A stretch of DNA of 64,000 nucleotides from Paragonimus westermani. Taxonomy: Eukaryota > Platyhelminthes > Trematoda > Plagiorchiida > Troglotrematidae. The position numbers were made by a program, and so were the translations under genes. Under the pieces are notes generated by a model. It saw nothing but the letters and a program-made list of their open reading frames with translations. It was not told the DNA's origin and made no database searches. The first letter of the stretch is position 1; the number at the start of each line of letters is the position of its first letter. Shown here piece after piece: positions 40,310-54,484 of the stretch. The DNA lies in the NCBI GenBank assembly GCA_008508345.1, contig QNGE01000274.1:152802-216801 (forward strand). Reading direction: 5' to 3'.

Positions 40310-41349
40310 TTGCGCATAGAGATGGCATACCTTGGCTTTTCCAAAGCCTTTGACAGGGTTGATCATTCCATCTGGTTGGGGAAACTGAATAGGTATAGCC
40401 TTACTGAACTCTCACTCACCTAGCTAGATGATTCTCTAACTGAACAGGGGTTGAATATCACCCGAAAGAGCAGCTGTCAGACTGCTTCTATGGTGATAGA
40501 GACATTTCGCAAAGGTCAATCTTAGGACCAACATTTTTCATTCTTTTCGTTCATGAACTTTCCATCGATATTGCTCTACTCCAATAACAAAACTCCCATG
40601 TGTCCTGGAATGCCCTGAGTGTGTGATAAGCTTACAAGCTTACAAATCTAATTGAAGTGTCTGAATCGATGGCCCATGAAAAAAATATCACCGTTCGATG
40701 TCAAAGAGTGCAAAGCCCTACATGTTCGTCACTAAAATTCTACTGACTACTACTCTGACGACAAAAATTTGCTCGTGTCAGCATGCAAAAGAGGTCTGGG
40801 GACCGTAGTGACAGTTCACGCTTATCAACAATTTGTGTTGCCATGACTAAAAAGCACAAATGAACTTGAATCCTCTAGGAAGAATTTGTGGAACCTTCCA
40901 CTCTGAAGTGTTCCCCACCAGGTTCGCCTCCGAAATCTGTCCACACCTGGAAACGAATACACAGGCCTGTCGTCTATATCTTAAGAAATAGTTGACACAC
41001 TGAAAATGTTCAGAAACAAACTACTAGAAGAATTATGGGGCTCAGGAAAACCTCCTGCCCGGAAATGCTGGCAGGATTATGTCATTTCTTAATTAGTTAC
41101 AGACATCTTAGTGGAGACCGAATTCATACGTGTAAAATACTCCACAACCTTAGTCAATCACTGACACTTCTGTTCCCACTAAATAATGAACTTCAGAGAA
41201 GTCGCTCACTGAAACTGATTGATGGGACAGACAGGTTACATTGTAGACAGAGCTGCTTCACAGTTGGAATCTGTTCACACTGGAATGCATTGTCCAACTC
41301 AGTGGTCACGGTTAAATCGGTTGAGATTTTAAAAATATTACTCGGTTGA
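40310..41349 (+). pseudogene. CR1/Jockey-type LINE reverse transcriptase remnant
   Basis: The region starts with MAYLGFSKAFDRVDHSI at 40322 (RT motif A, Asp in FDRVDH region retained), followed by WLGKLNRYSLTE, GQS...DQHFSFFSFMNF (motif B remnant, shifted), LLYSNN where F/YADD is expected, then LNRWPMKKISPFDVKECKALHV and a KDLGVLVT-like block. The C-terminal end is a clean 104-codon frame at 41035-41349: LSGDRIHTCKILHN...LFP...WNALSNSVVTVKSVEILKILL, typical of CR1/Jockey-group LINE ends. Several stops and shifts occur. The catalytic ADD box is lost (SNN). The N-terminal endonuclease was not found upstream, where the oppositely oriented PLE starts at 40095. Clade naming is inferred from motif wording. 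Confidence 0.85.
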
Positions 41350-41476
41350 CACACATCTAGGGAACAACCGGCTGTACGAGTTTCTTAGCCGTAAGTTCAG
41401 CCCAATCTCACAGATCATTACTTATAAATGTCTCATTAAATGTTGTTTCCGTGTGTTCTACTGTTTTCAAATTAAA

Positions 41477-41612
41477 CACTACTCACATTTGATCACAGCC
41501 TTTGCATTCAGATAGAATTTTCAGCAAGCCTCTTTTGAAATGAAGCATCAGTGTTCTTTGCTGGGACTGTTCTAGCCAACAGTTTCATTGAATTTGCCTT
41601 CTTATCTACCTC
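41477..41612 (-). repeat. SINE-like element copy 6, reversed, variant ribozyme segment
   Basis: On the minus strand the family body is clear (aaaagaggcttgctg, then atctgaatgcaaaggctgtg, then atcaaatgtgagtagtg). Upstream of it, where the hammerhead should sit, the sequence differs from copies 1 and 3. A GAAAC is followed by a six-pair hairpin (ctgttggctagaacag, 41585-41567), then TC with a would-be cleavage site after 41565. The CTGANGA box is not intact (tagataa) and stem I is not evident. It may be a subfamily with a longer stem III. Confidence 0.65.
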
Positions 41613-43045
41613 CTTGAGCCTACAAACTGACCTGAAAAGAGACAGAGGGTTTCAAGCAAAACGTTTTCTCCCTCCTGTAGCAGCCTACGAATCTGTGAAC
41701 GCCATCCTCATGAGCCCAAAATAACAATACAAAACGGTTTACCGCTTGCAATGCTAATTTGATCGCCAGTTAAGAATTAAAAAAAGAACCAAGGCATACT
41801 CATTCTAGACAAGCTCTGTGGCTGCACGAATGACGGATCAGTAAATAGGGATGGGAAGCCAATCTGGACTGGCCAGTACACTCAATGTGCAAGCTGTATA
41901 CAATAAACAATAAACGCGCACACTGTTTGCGTGCGCTAGGTATACATGTTTGTTAGAATAGTTAGCCTACGAACCGCGTTGCGGAATAATGAATATCCGT
42001 TAGTACTTATCAATAGACAGAAACAGCAATGGATAGCAGTACATAAAATTTACACGGGTAACAGGAAGAAAACTTGCACTGAATTATTGTTCAAAGATGG
42101 CACTTCTTCGAGTCAAACCGCAAAACACTCTTTCGCATCGACTGAGCGAGCCAACAATGTAGTCGTCAACGGAACAGGCAAGCTACCGTTAACTTTAATA
42201 AAGAGAAGAAAATCTACTGATAGTAATGCCTACGGTAATTACCAATTCGTGTGGAATTTTGACTAAATCCACATCGGCAGGAGTGATGTGTCCACGAACC
42301 CCAAAATGAAGGGACATTTTCTCCAAATTGGTTCAGGATGGAAATATGCAGCCTGTCTGAGAATTGCAAAACGTCTAGCTTCTTTTAACGCGTGACACCA
42401 AGTCAACACTGGTGACTGGATTAACTTTAACTCGATATTCGGGATTATGAAGTCTCACACTAATCCGCGTTTCCCGCGCTTTGCTAAGGCGATTAATTTT
42501 AGACATCCAAACCAATATCATGTACACAAAACAACTACATCTAAACCAACGTAAGTAATAGTTTGGCACTATCTTCATCCCCAATCTCTGTTATTTCCTT
42601 AACTCATCCCATTATTTGTGCATATAACTGATCATTACTAATTTATATTGGAGAGACAGTACAAAATTCTAACACTTATAGTTGTCTGCCTTCTGACTGC
42701 TTAGTCTTTGGTGGATCGCAATGCCATCACTCCATGCGGGTTAGGACCGTATGACTGCAAATAACCCTGAAAAATCGGTTGTACTGAATAGTAGAAGAAA
42801 CGGAGTGATGAAAAAAACTGTGCAAAGAGTTGTTCCTCATTATTACCAATAAGATCGTGACTAGCTGTTTCGACTTTGTCGTACCTCGTCAGCACCACGT
42901 GTCTCCCACTGTCTAGTCGTCTCTCTAGAAAACATCCCCACTGTCTGTGGACTCCAATAGGTAAAATCTCCTTTAAGAAGTATGAAATAGCCCGGATTCT
43001 CTATTTTTATCAAACCTGCTAAGCAGTATTTCAGAAGACATGAAT
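41613..43045. other. No recognisable gene
   Basis: A 106-codon plus frame at 41946-42266 is basic and Thr/Asn-rich but matches no family that I know. Nothing else is seen. Confidence 0.4.
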
Positions 43046-43046
43046 A

Positions 43047-43190
43047 GTCGGGATCGTGGCCAGCATGTTCATTAATGACGTACTCTAACCAAAGCGATAA
43101 AAGAATCCGATGCTTCTCTTAAAACAAGGCCGGCTAATTGGCGATGAAATTTGTGCTCAAACGTGAGTGATTCAGAGTTCGAATTGTCCA
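43047..43190 (+). repeat. SINE-like element copy 7, strongly weathered
   Basis: The alignment to the family is recognisable in order: ggatcgtggccagcatgttc (block before the ribozyme), atgacgtactctaacc (CTGACGA and stem II, broken), aaagcgataaaagaatccgatg, cttctcttaaaacaaggccggc, a deletion, then gtgctcaaacgtgagtgatt. The hammerhead boxes and the cleavage triplet are mutated. This is probably an old copy. Confidence 0.55.
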
Positions 43191-46100
43191 TCTAATCGAT
43201 ATTCGAAATCAGAGACTTAGAATAACCCTAGAAATCGTACTTGAATTGAAACCTCCCACACAAGTAATAAGAAGACCTGTACTAGTAGCAGTAAGGAGTT
43301 GTTATTCATGAGATGCGAAGCCGACTTTGTGAATGTACAACAGTATTAAAAATCAAAGTCCGTCATTGGCTGATCGTATTACCACATGCAAAGTCACAAA
43401 CTGTAGGTTGATTGGTGCAATATGGAACAAACAAATTGTCGAATAACGGAAAGTACAACATTGAGACCGTTCGTCCAATCCTGTAGCGGTATCGTTAACG
43501 CTACATTTGGATTGACCGTTTGTCTGATCTTCTGTCGTGTCGGGGTTTGGATAATCGGTGAATCAAGTGGATCTTCATCATTGCATACTTAACGGTGGCA
43601 ATATATGTTTAGGTTCCGTTTTGATGAACTAGCTGAAAATAACCTGATGTTCAAAGTTAGAAATAAATATCACATTATTGGTACCTACACACGGGACAAA
43701 TGCTCTTTCAAGGAAAGAATAAATGGAGTCATTATAGCAAAACAACAGTTCTCTGAGGATTTCCTCTTTCTTAATCTGTCAACATACGACGGCTGTCAGT
43801 GTAACTAACCCACGGCCTTCTGTTGAGCTTAATATTCAGAGACATTTCGTACAAAGATAGCCGACAGCATGGCTAAAACCAGTTACCCTAACCTCAGTGC
43901 AAAAGGTACAGTAGATTTTGACAACCATTAACGACTACAACATGTAAGTTTTCCGTACATTCTGTTGATACAGTTATGTACTTACCTAAGAGCATTTGTA
44001 ATGCTTTGATGAATAAAACATTATGCATGCCGACACGTCCAAAGAAAAATAGTATTGGGAGAATGTTTATCTAATTTTGCACAGTAATATAGTACAAGTT
44101 GGAGAAATAAACGGCTTACTGCAGTGTACTTGTTTGTGCTGAATTCAGTCTGAAAGCAAATTCTCACAATACTAAAGAAATGATATTTTGTCCGGTTGTT
44201 TCACCTAAGATTGTATGTGTCCATTTATACCTACAAAACTGTGACCATCTCAAACGTTTTTTTATTTAATTTGACTGAGCTTTGAGTAACAGCTTCTTGA
44301 CGCATTTTTGTTCTGACACACTTCTGATTTGCTGTGTTTGTAAGGCTTATTATCCACATTAATTCAACGAGTGAAGTTTTAGGATCACATAAAGAGCCTC
44401 TGGTGCACTAAGAAACCCAGAAACAATTACTTTTAGGGACAGATTGTGAATATGAGTTACAAACTTCCAATTTCGGCACGAACATGCTTTAACGAATGGA
44501 CTGTCTTTCCCCAAAACGCTATGATTAATTTAACGTATTCTAGACAGCTGGGATATTACAACAAATACAGTTGTCTTCTGGAAGACTGGTCAATTCTTTA
44601 CTTTTAATGAGCAGACCAGCTTGATACTTATGTGCAAATCTACCTACATTTTCCGCGGGTAAAGGAAAAGTTGTGTAACTCTCTCATTTCAAATCTATGT
44701 GAACTCAGGCTGGTGCTTTCATGTGAACATCCTGTTTGCTGTGCTTTCGATTCGCTTTACAGGAACTTCGAAGCCAACCTTTGATTGTTCAGCAGGGACC
44801 AAAATTTTTGGTTCAGCATGAAGCAGCTGAATTTCGTTTTATCGTCAAACCACTTAGCAACCTGTGCTCAAATCACTCTTTTCTGCCACATTTTAACAAT
44901 TAATCGCTTACATTCATTATACCTCACATTTTTGACTGCGGATGGCTCAATAATATTTTCCCAAGCATATTACTGTGTGTATTAAATTTGCAAGAGCTGC
45001 CTTCCGACAAAATATTCTAAAAAGTGGTTTCACATCGCCTCTTCCATCAAACAGCTCATTTTTCCAAAATTATGTGTAGTCTGATCTCAACTGATACAAA
45101 ACGTTCGTACCGATTTAAATAAAATCACGTCACGGAAGTTGTGCACTTCTGTACAAAAGAATGATTCAATGTGACATGATTGCTGATCTTCCCGGAAGTT
45201 GGTATTTCCGTCCGGATTCACATGGTTGACCTTTGAATCGTCCATGTTATTTTTCGTTAAACTCCGTCCTTTATGAATACCCAGTTAGTTCGACTATCAG
45301 TTGCCTTAGACAAACATGAAATATGCAGTTTAGTGACAGGCTTTTCAATTTCCTTCAGCCAAATAGATCCTGTTCAGCACTGCCATTGTTCGATGGGATG
45401 CTTATCCAGCATCCATTTGCTATGAATTAGTTAGAAGCAACGTAACGGGGAGGGGGAGACGCCAACACGTTAGAAGAACAAATGGAACAGACCGTCTGCA
45501 TCAGGATGTAATTATGCTTATGTTTAGCAGCTTACCGGTTCGAAAGGTTAACCACAGCATCACCGTCGATCATACAGATTTGACCTGTTATCTCCAAGCG
45601 TCATTTTAAATGCAGTGCTTTGTGTGTTCACACCTACCAGAGTTCGATGGAACAAATCACTTGGAAGCTAGCTTGCGTTCTCCATATCCGTGATATTTCA
45701 GTAAGTGATGCAGTCTCGAAAATTCGCGTAAATCATAGGACATAAGCCTGTCAAACTGATTCGTTTACGATTTCTATAAGGGGAGCTTATCTGTTTTGTT
45801 TACTGGGTTTATATAGGCTTAGAATTGTAAGGCATGATTAACAAAGTTTCTGTTTTGCCTGGAAAAATTTGTGACACGAAACATAACTTCTGTCTGTAAC
45901 ATTACAACGTAGGAACCTGTGAGACAAAATGAGATAGTGGGCTGTTTGGTAAGGAATTCTACACAGAAAACAAGGATTTAATTTCTCACGTCAAATCTAA
46001 GGTAAACTCTTGTGTAAGGAAAGTAACGCGTGATTTACTGTATGCCAAACTACGTAGAATAAAGCTAGCAACACTCAGTACGCATTTAGCAGTCGAGATT

Positions 46101-49100
46101 GCATAGCCACTCAGGTTTATTTCAGTTTTATGTAAAAACACAGTTCAAATGCCCACTTAATCGCAGTAATCACGCTTAAGATGTGCATTAGTTCACCAGT
46201 TTTAACGTACTTCCGTCGAGTACGAAATTAGACATGACATGAACAAAAATACTTGGCGATCGATTGGATTATGTAAGGCAGGCGGTAGACAGACCTATGA
46301 ACGACAACTTGAAAGTAAGACGGTGCGTGTGGAAATTCTAATCTGAACGACTCAGTGATAGCGTTAGCTATCCACTGTCACAAAATTGATTTGAATGAAC
46401 GTGAGTAAGTAGGCTGACTGATTCTGGTGCAGTAGTTTATAGTGTTGATCACTCTGACGATACCTCGTAAGATGTATACGAAAGGCCAAAGAAACAGATT
46501 TATAGATCACACGTAAGCGAGTTTCGCATAACAGCCATTCAGTTCTGATGTCTGATTGGATGGGCTGAGTAATAAAAAATTCGCTGTTCTCTTTGTCTTT
46601 TTAAAGCGTATGCAGTCAACATAAAAGTAGTTTTACTCCAGTGCTTAACCGATTCATTGGTAAAGTACAGTGACCTAACTGAGAAATCCTGTTTGGTTAA
46701 TTGGTACCCGAGTTCCCCTGGTGGGCCCCATATGACACAGTGCGTGGGGTGGGCAATAGACTGTAAGTGTGAAATTTATGAACATGGGATACTTGCAAAA
46801 ACATCGTGATTAAAATCTGTCACGAATATGCCGTTCTTCATATTTACTTGAAATTCATTGTTTCATGGTATTCCTCTGTAGGTTTTAGAAGATTTTTTCA
46901 GAGTGACCGAAATACACGCCTGAGGAATTTCGAGTGCTGTGGTGCTCTACTCGAGGTAGTAGTCCACTTCCTGTTGATTTGTCAAGATCCCTTCCACTTA
47001 CATCATATGAAATTTCTAATAGACTCCATGATTTTCTGTTGCCTATCTACATCAAACGCCCGAACAAATGGTTTAAATTTTTTTCGCGAAACAATTCAAG
47101 TTAACAGTGTAATTATCATAATTGAAGTGGACTTCAATTGCTCCTCAATACAGCTATTACATAAAAGTAGACAATTTTTCCGAAAAAACTGTTCACCGTT
47201 TCTAGATGGGCTCCCAGTATTGGAGCCCATTTGCCTTTGGTAGTGGACCCAAAAATTGACCTTGTGCAGATTCCCCATCATTTTCCAAAGATCGGACGTA
47301 TCCGTCTTTATCTAGAGGGTCTCGGAACGTACGTGTAGTCGGTTGTACAGAAGTATAAATCAGACCATCGTGAAATATTTGAAAAAGAATAATCGGAAAA
47401 CATAAAGCACGATATGATGTAATTTAGAACACTCTCGTCAGCCGTAAACATACGACCAACATGAAAACAAAAACAGCAAGACTGAAATGAAGTGGTATAA
47501 AATGGAAATCGGGGTGTAATACGATTGGTAAACACGGCTAAGTCAATGACAAGCAATGATAAACATCCCATAGTTTTTGTGCACACCTATCAACTCGCAG
47601 TTGTAGAAACGCGTACACTGGGAGAACAGAAAGAATACTTGAAACCGGGGCCAAGAAGCATATCCTAAGGTGGTTGGGATTTGTACTAAATCATCGCTAA
47701 TCAGTGACACTCAGTAAAGCAGAAACTCCGCTTCATCCGTTGAAGATGTTTATCGACTACAGGTCACAACTTCAATATCGCTTCTTTGTATAAGGTCTTG
47801 ATGAACGTCCACAGCTCATAAATACTAAAGCATGTTGAAGCCTTGTTGATGAGTTGTTAGCAGCTATTTCCATGAGCAAAAAACAGCAATTGGCTGTCAA
47901 TCATCACCCGCCGTGGATCTAGCCATGATTACCACTGACGATCCAACTCGATTTGCACTTTTACTCATTTCATTTGAGTCTTGCTTTTGTTTTCTTGTTC
48001 TTCACACTTAGTCGACTGACGAGAGTATGTGGAATTATTTTATATCGCAACTCATATCTTATGACCGTCTGATGGTTCAAAGGGAGTCGTTGTTTCAAAG
48101 ATCTGAAAATATCTAGAATTGGTCAGCTACTTTTAGTAATCTTTACAGAACTGTTCACAAATGAAGGAAATGGTTACATACAAACTTACGAATCTTCCAA
48201 CTACACAAATTTTACATCTGCCGCCCAAAAAATGGCTTCAGTGATAAAAGCTGTACAAGTTCACACAACATTCATACACGATGTTTCAACTCATAGGCAC
48301 TCGTTTACGCGAAAACACTCCATCGAAATAATTAGAGCAAAAAGTAGCAAAAGATGTGTTCTACGTGGTTGACCATCAAACAAACTACAAGAAAATCAGT
48401 GGATATTTCGGACTGTATGGTTCCAAATAGTCAAACAAAATTTCACATTGTGAGCATGTTTTATCTTTCGCCAGAGCGTGTCAAAGATCTGTGCGAGCTT
48501 CCCCTGATCACAGAGAACAGTGTTACGCAATCGGATACTAGTGCTATCAGCAATAGTCGATATGTAAAAAATATATATTGGATAGATTTTGCGGCATTCC
48601 GTAGAAAATCCGAAGAGAATCTTATGTTAGTGAAATGGTTAGGATTAGTCAAGTATGCAGCTGTTATGATTGAAACCGCTGTAGTTACGCCAGTGCTCAA
48701 CCGCGTACACTACCAGACAGTCGGCTTTTACTCTAGTCAAAGTGGGCTGCTCGATATAAGTAACTCAGTTAACACATAACAAAATTTCATAGTGACACTA
48801 AACATCCTATGACCCATAATGAAGCAGACTAACAAATCAAAATAATGGGTGGTTAACTGTTAACAAACATGTGACCGGTATTCTCCAGTGACCAAAGTTC
48901 TTCATCATCTAATTTGGTGTTTTCATATTCATTTTGTTGTAATCAGCCTGATGATAGAACACAGAACACTACTATTGTTCACAAAAACCGTAAGAGAGGA
49001 ACCACAAAATGCTTTCGAAATTCGGTAATTCTCCTAAGTTGTTTGTGATTGCTAATTGAGCTGCATGTAGTTGTTTGTCCTATAGCGACTCTTGTTATGC

Positions 49101-52100
49101 TGACAGTTTACTGTACCGTTTTGTAACTATCACAAAAAGTTCGTAATACTATGGGCGAAATATTGGTTTCGCCGCTCAAATGTTAAATTACCACGACAAA
49201 CTAGTTCACTTCTTCCTAATGATAAAGAATATCTTTCTGAACAAGCTGTTTAGAAGTAGCTCTGACGGTTCGGTTTCCGCCTAGCAGTGGTTTCATTAAA
49301 TGTTCCAGCCTGATGAATACCTATTGTTTCGTTTAACTTTAAATGCTCTCAGCCTACACTTTAATAAACTTACGTCATTTGAATACACTATAACTGCGCT
49401 TCGTACAGTTTCCAAAAGTTTCAATCTTTCATTAATAGCAAAATTTTGGTTAACCACTCCACCCTATTGTCTTTACCCTCATCACAGACAACAACATATC
49501 AGTGATTCCCACGGATGCTTACCTGCCGCGATAACTTCCGAATCAGTCCTTGACTTATTCTCAATAAGGTTGCAACTCAATGCGGTAGAATTTGTTCTCT
49601 AATTTTTCACATCCAGCCATATTCCAACTGCATCACTTCCAATCCACATTAAGCCAAACTTTATCCACTTGTTTAAGACAACTTATACTGGTGCTACCCT
49701 GACAACGAACAAATGAAAAAGTTGTTTTGATTTCCGAATTATGTGCTCCGATTAGAAATAAAAACAGTTCGAGAGGTAGACACAGCTTGTTCAGCCTCTT
49801 GATCATATTGTGTTCTGTTGATCGCCCGGCATGTGCTAATTGTTGGCAATACAAAGTGTGATACAAGACAGATTTAGATGTTACATTCCAATGGAGCAGT
49901 GACTTACAAATTCGTAAACAGTACGAGCAACGGGAGTTACAACTGGTCAATTTTGTTGGGGGAATCAATAAAAATTGCTTATCGGGGGTAAACTGTGGGT
50001 TCTTAGTGCTACATAAAAGTAGGTCATAACACCGCGTACTTGCTGCAGACAACTTAGTAACATGACATTCGTACAATGTTTTCAACTCACTACTGCATGG
50101 CGAATCGAAATGTAACCGTGTGACAAAGGCGAACTATGTTGGCGCAAAATAGATTGGATGATGATATCAAGGACCTGAAAGAAAGTTGTTTGTTTGCACA
50201 TTCCTCTCATCAGCGGAGCCGCGTCGTTTTTACTCCATAATTAGTAGGCTAAGGTTTGCATGATGAACGATTCAACCTCTCCAATGAAAAGCACATCATG
50301 AGTCTTGCTCATATTCTTGGGAGAACCCTTAATTTTCGTAAAAACTCCACAAAGCTGGATCAAAAGTGGTCGCTCTATTAGAGAAACCGCCAAGAAGAAT
50401 GCTACTCATTTTAAAATCTTTGTAGTGAAGGCCTTAGAGTGACGGAGAGCCCTCATCATGAATAAGTCACACAAATCTCTCTCCCGTTCTCTTGTCCGAA
50501 TCTCTATCCGGTACACTGACACAACACAGCACATGATATCATGGGATGTTTAACACTATCACAAAGAGATATAGACGTTCGTAGAGATCATTTGCGCACG
50601 AAAGTTGGTGGATAATGTATCCGGGGTTACTGTAAGAGCAGATTTCCTTTCGTTAATTACGTCGAAAAGGAAATCAGGATTACAGTCGTAATTCATTGTT
50701 GAAGATAACGGTGGCATCGTTCATTTGTACTGCCCAAATTTTCCAGGAGATGTATCACCAAAACGGTTTAGGGGTCTTTTGAGTTGCTATCGATCATTCT
50801 GATTATCAACCCACGCGAAGTCCACCAAAAGGTGCTCACAACAGCGTTTACAAGGTCTTCTTGATAATGGAGCTTTCTGTATACATATACCGACTGTGAA
50901 CAAAACCCATGCTTCAGTTGGGTTCTGTGTGCATCTCACTAACTTCCGCAGGATTTATAGCTCTTCATTTGCTAAAATGTGAACACCTTGTCCTAGAGGC
51001 ACACAGCCTCTAGCATAGCCTTGACCTGTGGTAGGGTGGAAAAGATAATTTTGGAATGTTCGACAGTTATATAAATGATTCGGAAGTGTTGGCGGTTTTG
51101 TTAAATCACCAGTCATATACATACCAGCCACATAACAGATTTAGTGCTCCGGCGTACCAATGAGACCTGTTGCAGATACTTCAAAGTTCTACCGAAAAGG
51201 GTCACAATTACGGCGATGCAAACCTCTTTTGGGAATATTTGGGTTCAACCAGGTCAAAAAGTGGACCAACCGGAGAAATCTATTTCATTTCGAAGACCTG
51301 ACGAAATCTTAGTACCGAAAAGACCGAAGAAACATTTAGAAAAATAGAAGGGGATATCACTAAGGTTTGAATCAGCTCATAGCTGACAGCACAGGGACAA
51401 TTAGCGTGGTGACCTGCTATTATGTCCAGACCCGGTTGACTAAAATCCTGGATTGCTGAACTGTTAACCGGTTGAGTGTCCGCAATGATATGATTGATAT
51501 ACTATTATACTATTATACTATTATATTATTATCATGCCAGTGGAACCGAAATTCCGGGTGAGCAGAGAAGAATAATGCAACATGATTAGGTAATGCAAAC
51601 TCCAAGATACAGAAGGTCTCTTTAACAGCAGCACGATGTGGTCGTGTTATTTTAGTTCACACGAAACAGTTACTTTTTATCACTGGCATGGGCCTATCAA
51701 GTGACAACAGTTTACAGTGCACATTTATTTAGAACAGCCTTATTATCGTCCTATAAAGTGGATTGTCAGCATAATCGGATGCCTTGAGTTATCTACTCAG
51801 CTGACTATCAAACCTGATTCGTGGTCATGGTCGACGTGTGAAACAATTGCTTGGTTTTAACAAGTTAATTAACAAATTGTCTGATAGATCTTCAAAAATA
51901 GATACGTTTTGTAAGGTGACCTGATTACTCACAAGTGAAAATATAGCACATGGGTTAAAAGGCACTTAACATAAACAGCAGATGTGCAGCTACATTTAAG
52001 TAAACACACTCGAAGTACGCACGTGAACAAAAGAGGACAGAGACATGCCATTTCACTGATTCGGAGACCTCTGAAATTCACAAATCTCACTCACAACTCG

Positions 52101-54430
52101 ATGCATTATGCCGCTTACCCTTACTAGATGACCAGTCACATAGAGTGAAGAAAGCAGCCATTTGTTTACCTTATTAATTATCCTTAAGTATCGGGCTCTC
52201 AAGTGATGGGTGCTGAATACCGTTGGTGCATGGCATCTCAATTTGACTCAGCACAGAAAAAGTTTATGGTACTCGGTTTTTCGTAGGAAACAAAGATCGC
52301 TAATCGACTGAATTGCTCAACGGTGACCGTTGAACCGGTAGTTCATTTGAAGAAGTTGAGTGGCAGTGCAGGAATATACATATTGAGAAGTGAACGATCC
52401 ACTGGTGACATTGACTGATCAAGTTGCAAATCGACGGCGAATTAGTCCACAGTTAAGATACTAACTAACCAGCCGAAACGAGTGAGTTGGTGTTTTTGTC
52501 CACGTTCCAGGGCATACACTTTCTAAAATAAGGTATTGCAAAGGACATTCATACTTAGCGTTGTTTGATGAAATGAGCGAATTTTTCAAAAGGATGCTTG
52601 TTATAGTACTACTGGTCAGACTAAGCTATCCTCAAGAGAAAACCAAGTCAAATGTGACAACATTCACACTGAAAATATATGGTACGCTCCTTTTCAACCG
52701 TGTAAAGTAGCCATCTTATAGAACCCAGTTAGTTAGAAAGACGACAGGCTTAAATGCTTGTTGAGCTGATTGATGAATCATGTAATGACTAGTAAACAGC
52801 CAAGAATGTTCAGTTACTAAATATGATTTAGTGAGTGACGCGTTTAAAAATACACCATGAGTGGGCATGTTGTTCTATTCTCTCTGTGTTGATTCAGTTG
52901 ATAATGTTGCTAATAATTCTGTTATTTCGGGTTGATCTACGTCAGGTGCACCCAGGGAAAACAGACAGAGAGGATGGGATTTCTCACCTGGGGTTTTATG
53001 TCGCATTACTCACTCCCTAATAGTGTTCATATAATGAGTTATGGTTAACCAAGTATACTCCAGCATTCCAATTATAGTTTCAATACATAGTTGTTTTCTG
53101 CACTTCATAAAGAGTGGTTAGAAGAGATAGTTTTAACCAACGAGCACCTCGATCGCTTGACGGTTTACCTTGGCCGACGGCGTATTCTTTCGTTAGGTCG
53201 TAATACCTGCACTACTCCTCAGGGGGTTTAGTTTGACTATGATGTACATATTGGTCGCGGCAGTAGTCGGGATGATATATCAGCATGTTAGTCGTGAAAT
53301 CCACGGGCCAGGCTAGAATGGTGGATCGAACTTTTGTGTTGTTAGTTCCGATTAGGGTTAATTAAGCGATCACCTGCATTGCTGCTTCATGATTTATGTT
53401 TAAAGTTAGAGGTGCCAAGTGATATTTACTAACGAAACGCCGTTCAGTCTTTTCGAAACACCCCTTTGAGATATAAAACTCGAAAGGTGACAAATGCATG
53501 TTTTTCATAAGACCTCTTCTGGCTGTTGGGGTTTTAAAACGCCAAAATAAAAACCTGGAATATAAGGCCTGGTAATGGTTAGCATCTATAGTGTCATCTT
53601 ACTCGTTTATGATTGTAAAACTAATTTGGTGTGTTTCTGCCTAAGCATTGATCAAGTGACTTAACTGACTTAACTGACGGAGAGGGCGCTCTACAAAAGT
53701 TGGGTTAATTAGTGGATGGAAGGTGACCAAGGCACAAAGTCAAAGTTCAGTGGTGAAACGAATTGTGCTATATTCCGTGAAACTGTATACGGAAACGCGA
53801 ATGACTTGTCTATGGCGGTTTCATGATCGCCGTGGATCAGGTGACATTCATAGCTGATTCCCTACTAACTAATTGATTCACACTGCATGATACGTTTTGA
53901 TCCTTCTGGATGAAGTTCGAACAGTACAACTCACTCAGTTTGCAGAACAATCGTAAACGAACGAGTACACCATCTCAAATGAGTTGTGGACCGGCAGCTC
54001 ATCTGCCAGATTTAGGATGAGCTAGGGAGCACCGACGAATGAAATAACCACTCTGGCTGCGGTGAAGGTACTCTTAAAAGAGCTGCTGAGAATACATGTT
54101 AATGACTCAGCCATTGTATAATATTTGTCTAGCAGCTACTTGAAACTAAGTACTCCATCAGCCTCTTGAATTGTTTATGGTACCTGAACAGGTTACACAT
54201 GCTCCGTCACAAAGTTTTTGGAGAAGCTGTCCTCTCGTACAGTACGAGTCTGACACTTACTCGTGACTCAGTTTATATACTGATCAGATATTTCTATCCT
54301 CTTCAGCCACACATCTGGCTAGATCAAATGTTTGACAAGTATTGATAGTAATGGAAACGTTGCTTTACTGGCCTAAAAACTACAGTTTCGACTAACAGAT
54401 CGTTTCAGATTTCCAAAATTTCTTCCAAAC
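43191..54430. other. No recognisable gene; longest stop-free frames of the window
   Basis: The two longest gap-free frames are here: 145 codons at 46806-47243 and 141 codons at 48354-48779, both plus. Neither resembles a family that I recognise. The first has hydrophobic segments, and the minus strand below it is also fairly open. A 150-codon minus frame at 49633-50085 is likewise unassigned and rich in Ser, Leu and Cys. Any of them could be an exon or chance. A microsatellite lies at 51499. Confidence 0.4.
51499..51533. repeat. Microsatellite, unit actattat
   Basis: Three perfect eight-base units from 51501 to 51524, followed by decayed attatt repeats. Confidence 0.85.
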
Positions 54431-54484
54431 TGTGAGCTGTCCAGGAATCGGAATCATCTGACTCCAGTTCAGAGACAAAAATCA

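Noticed and set aside
46720..46750. GGGCCC-rich block as PLE motif B
   Set aside because: Neither strand gives the GSP-GP-LAD wording in any frame.
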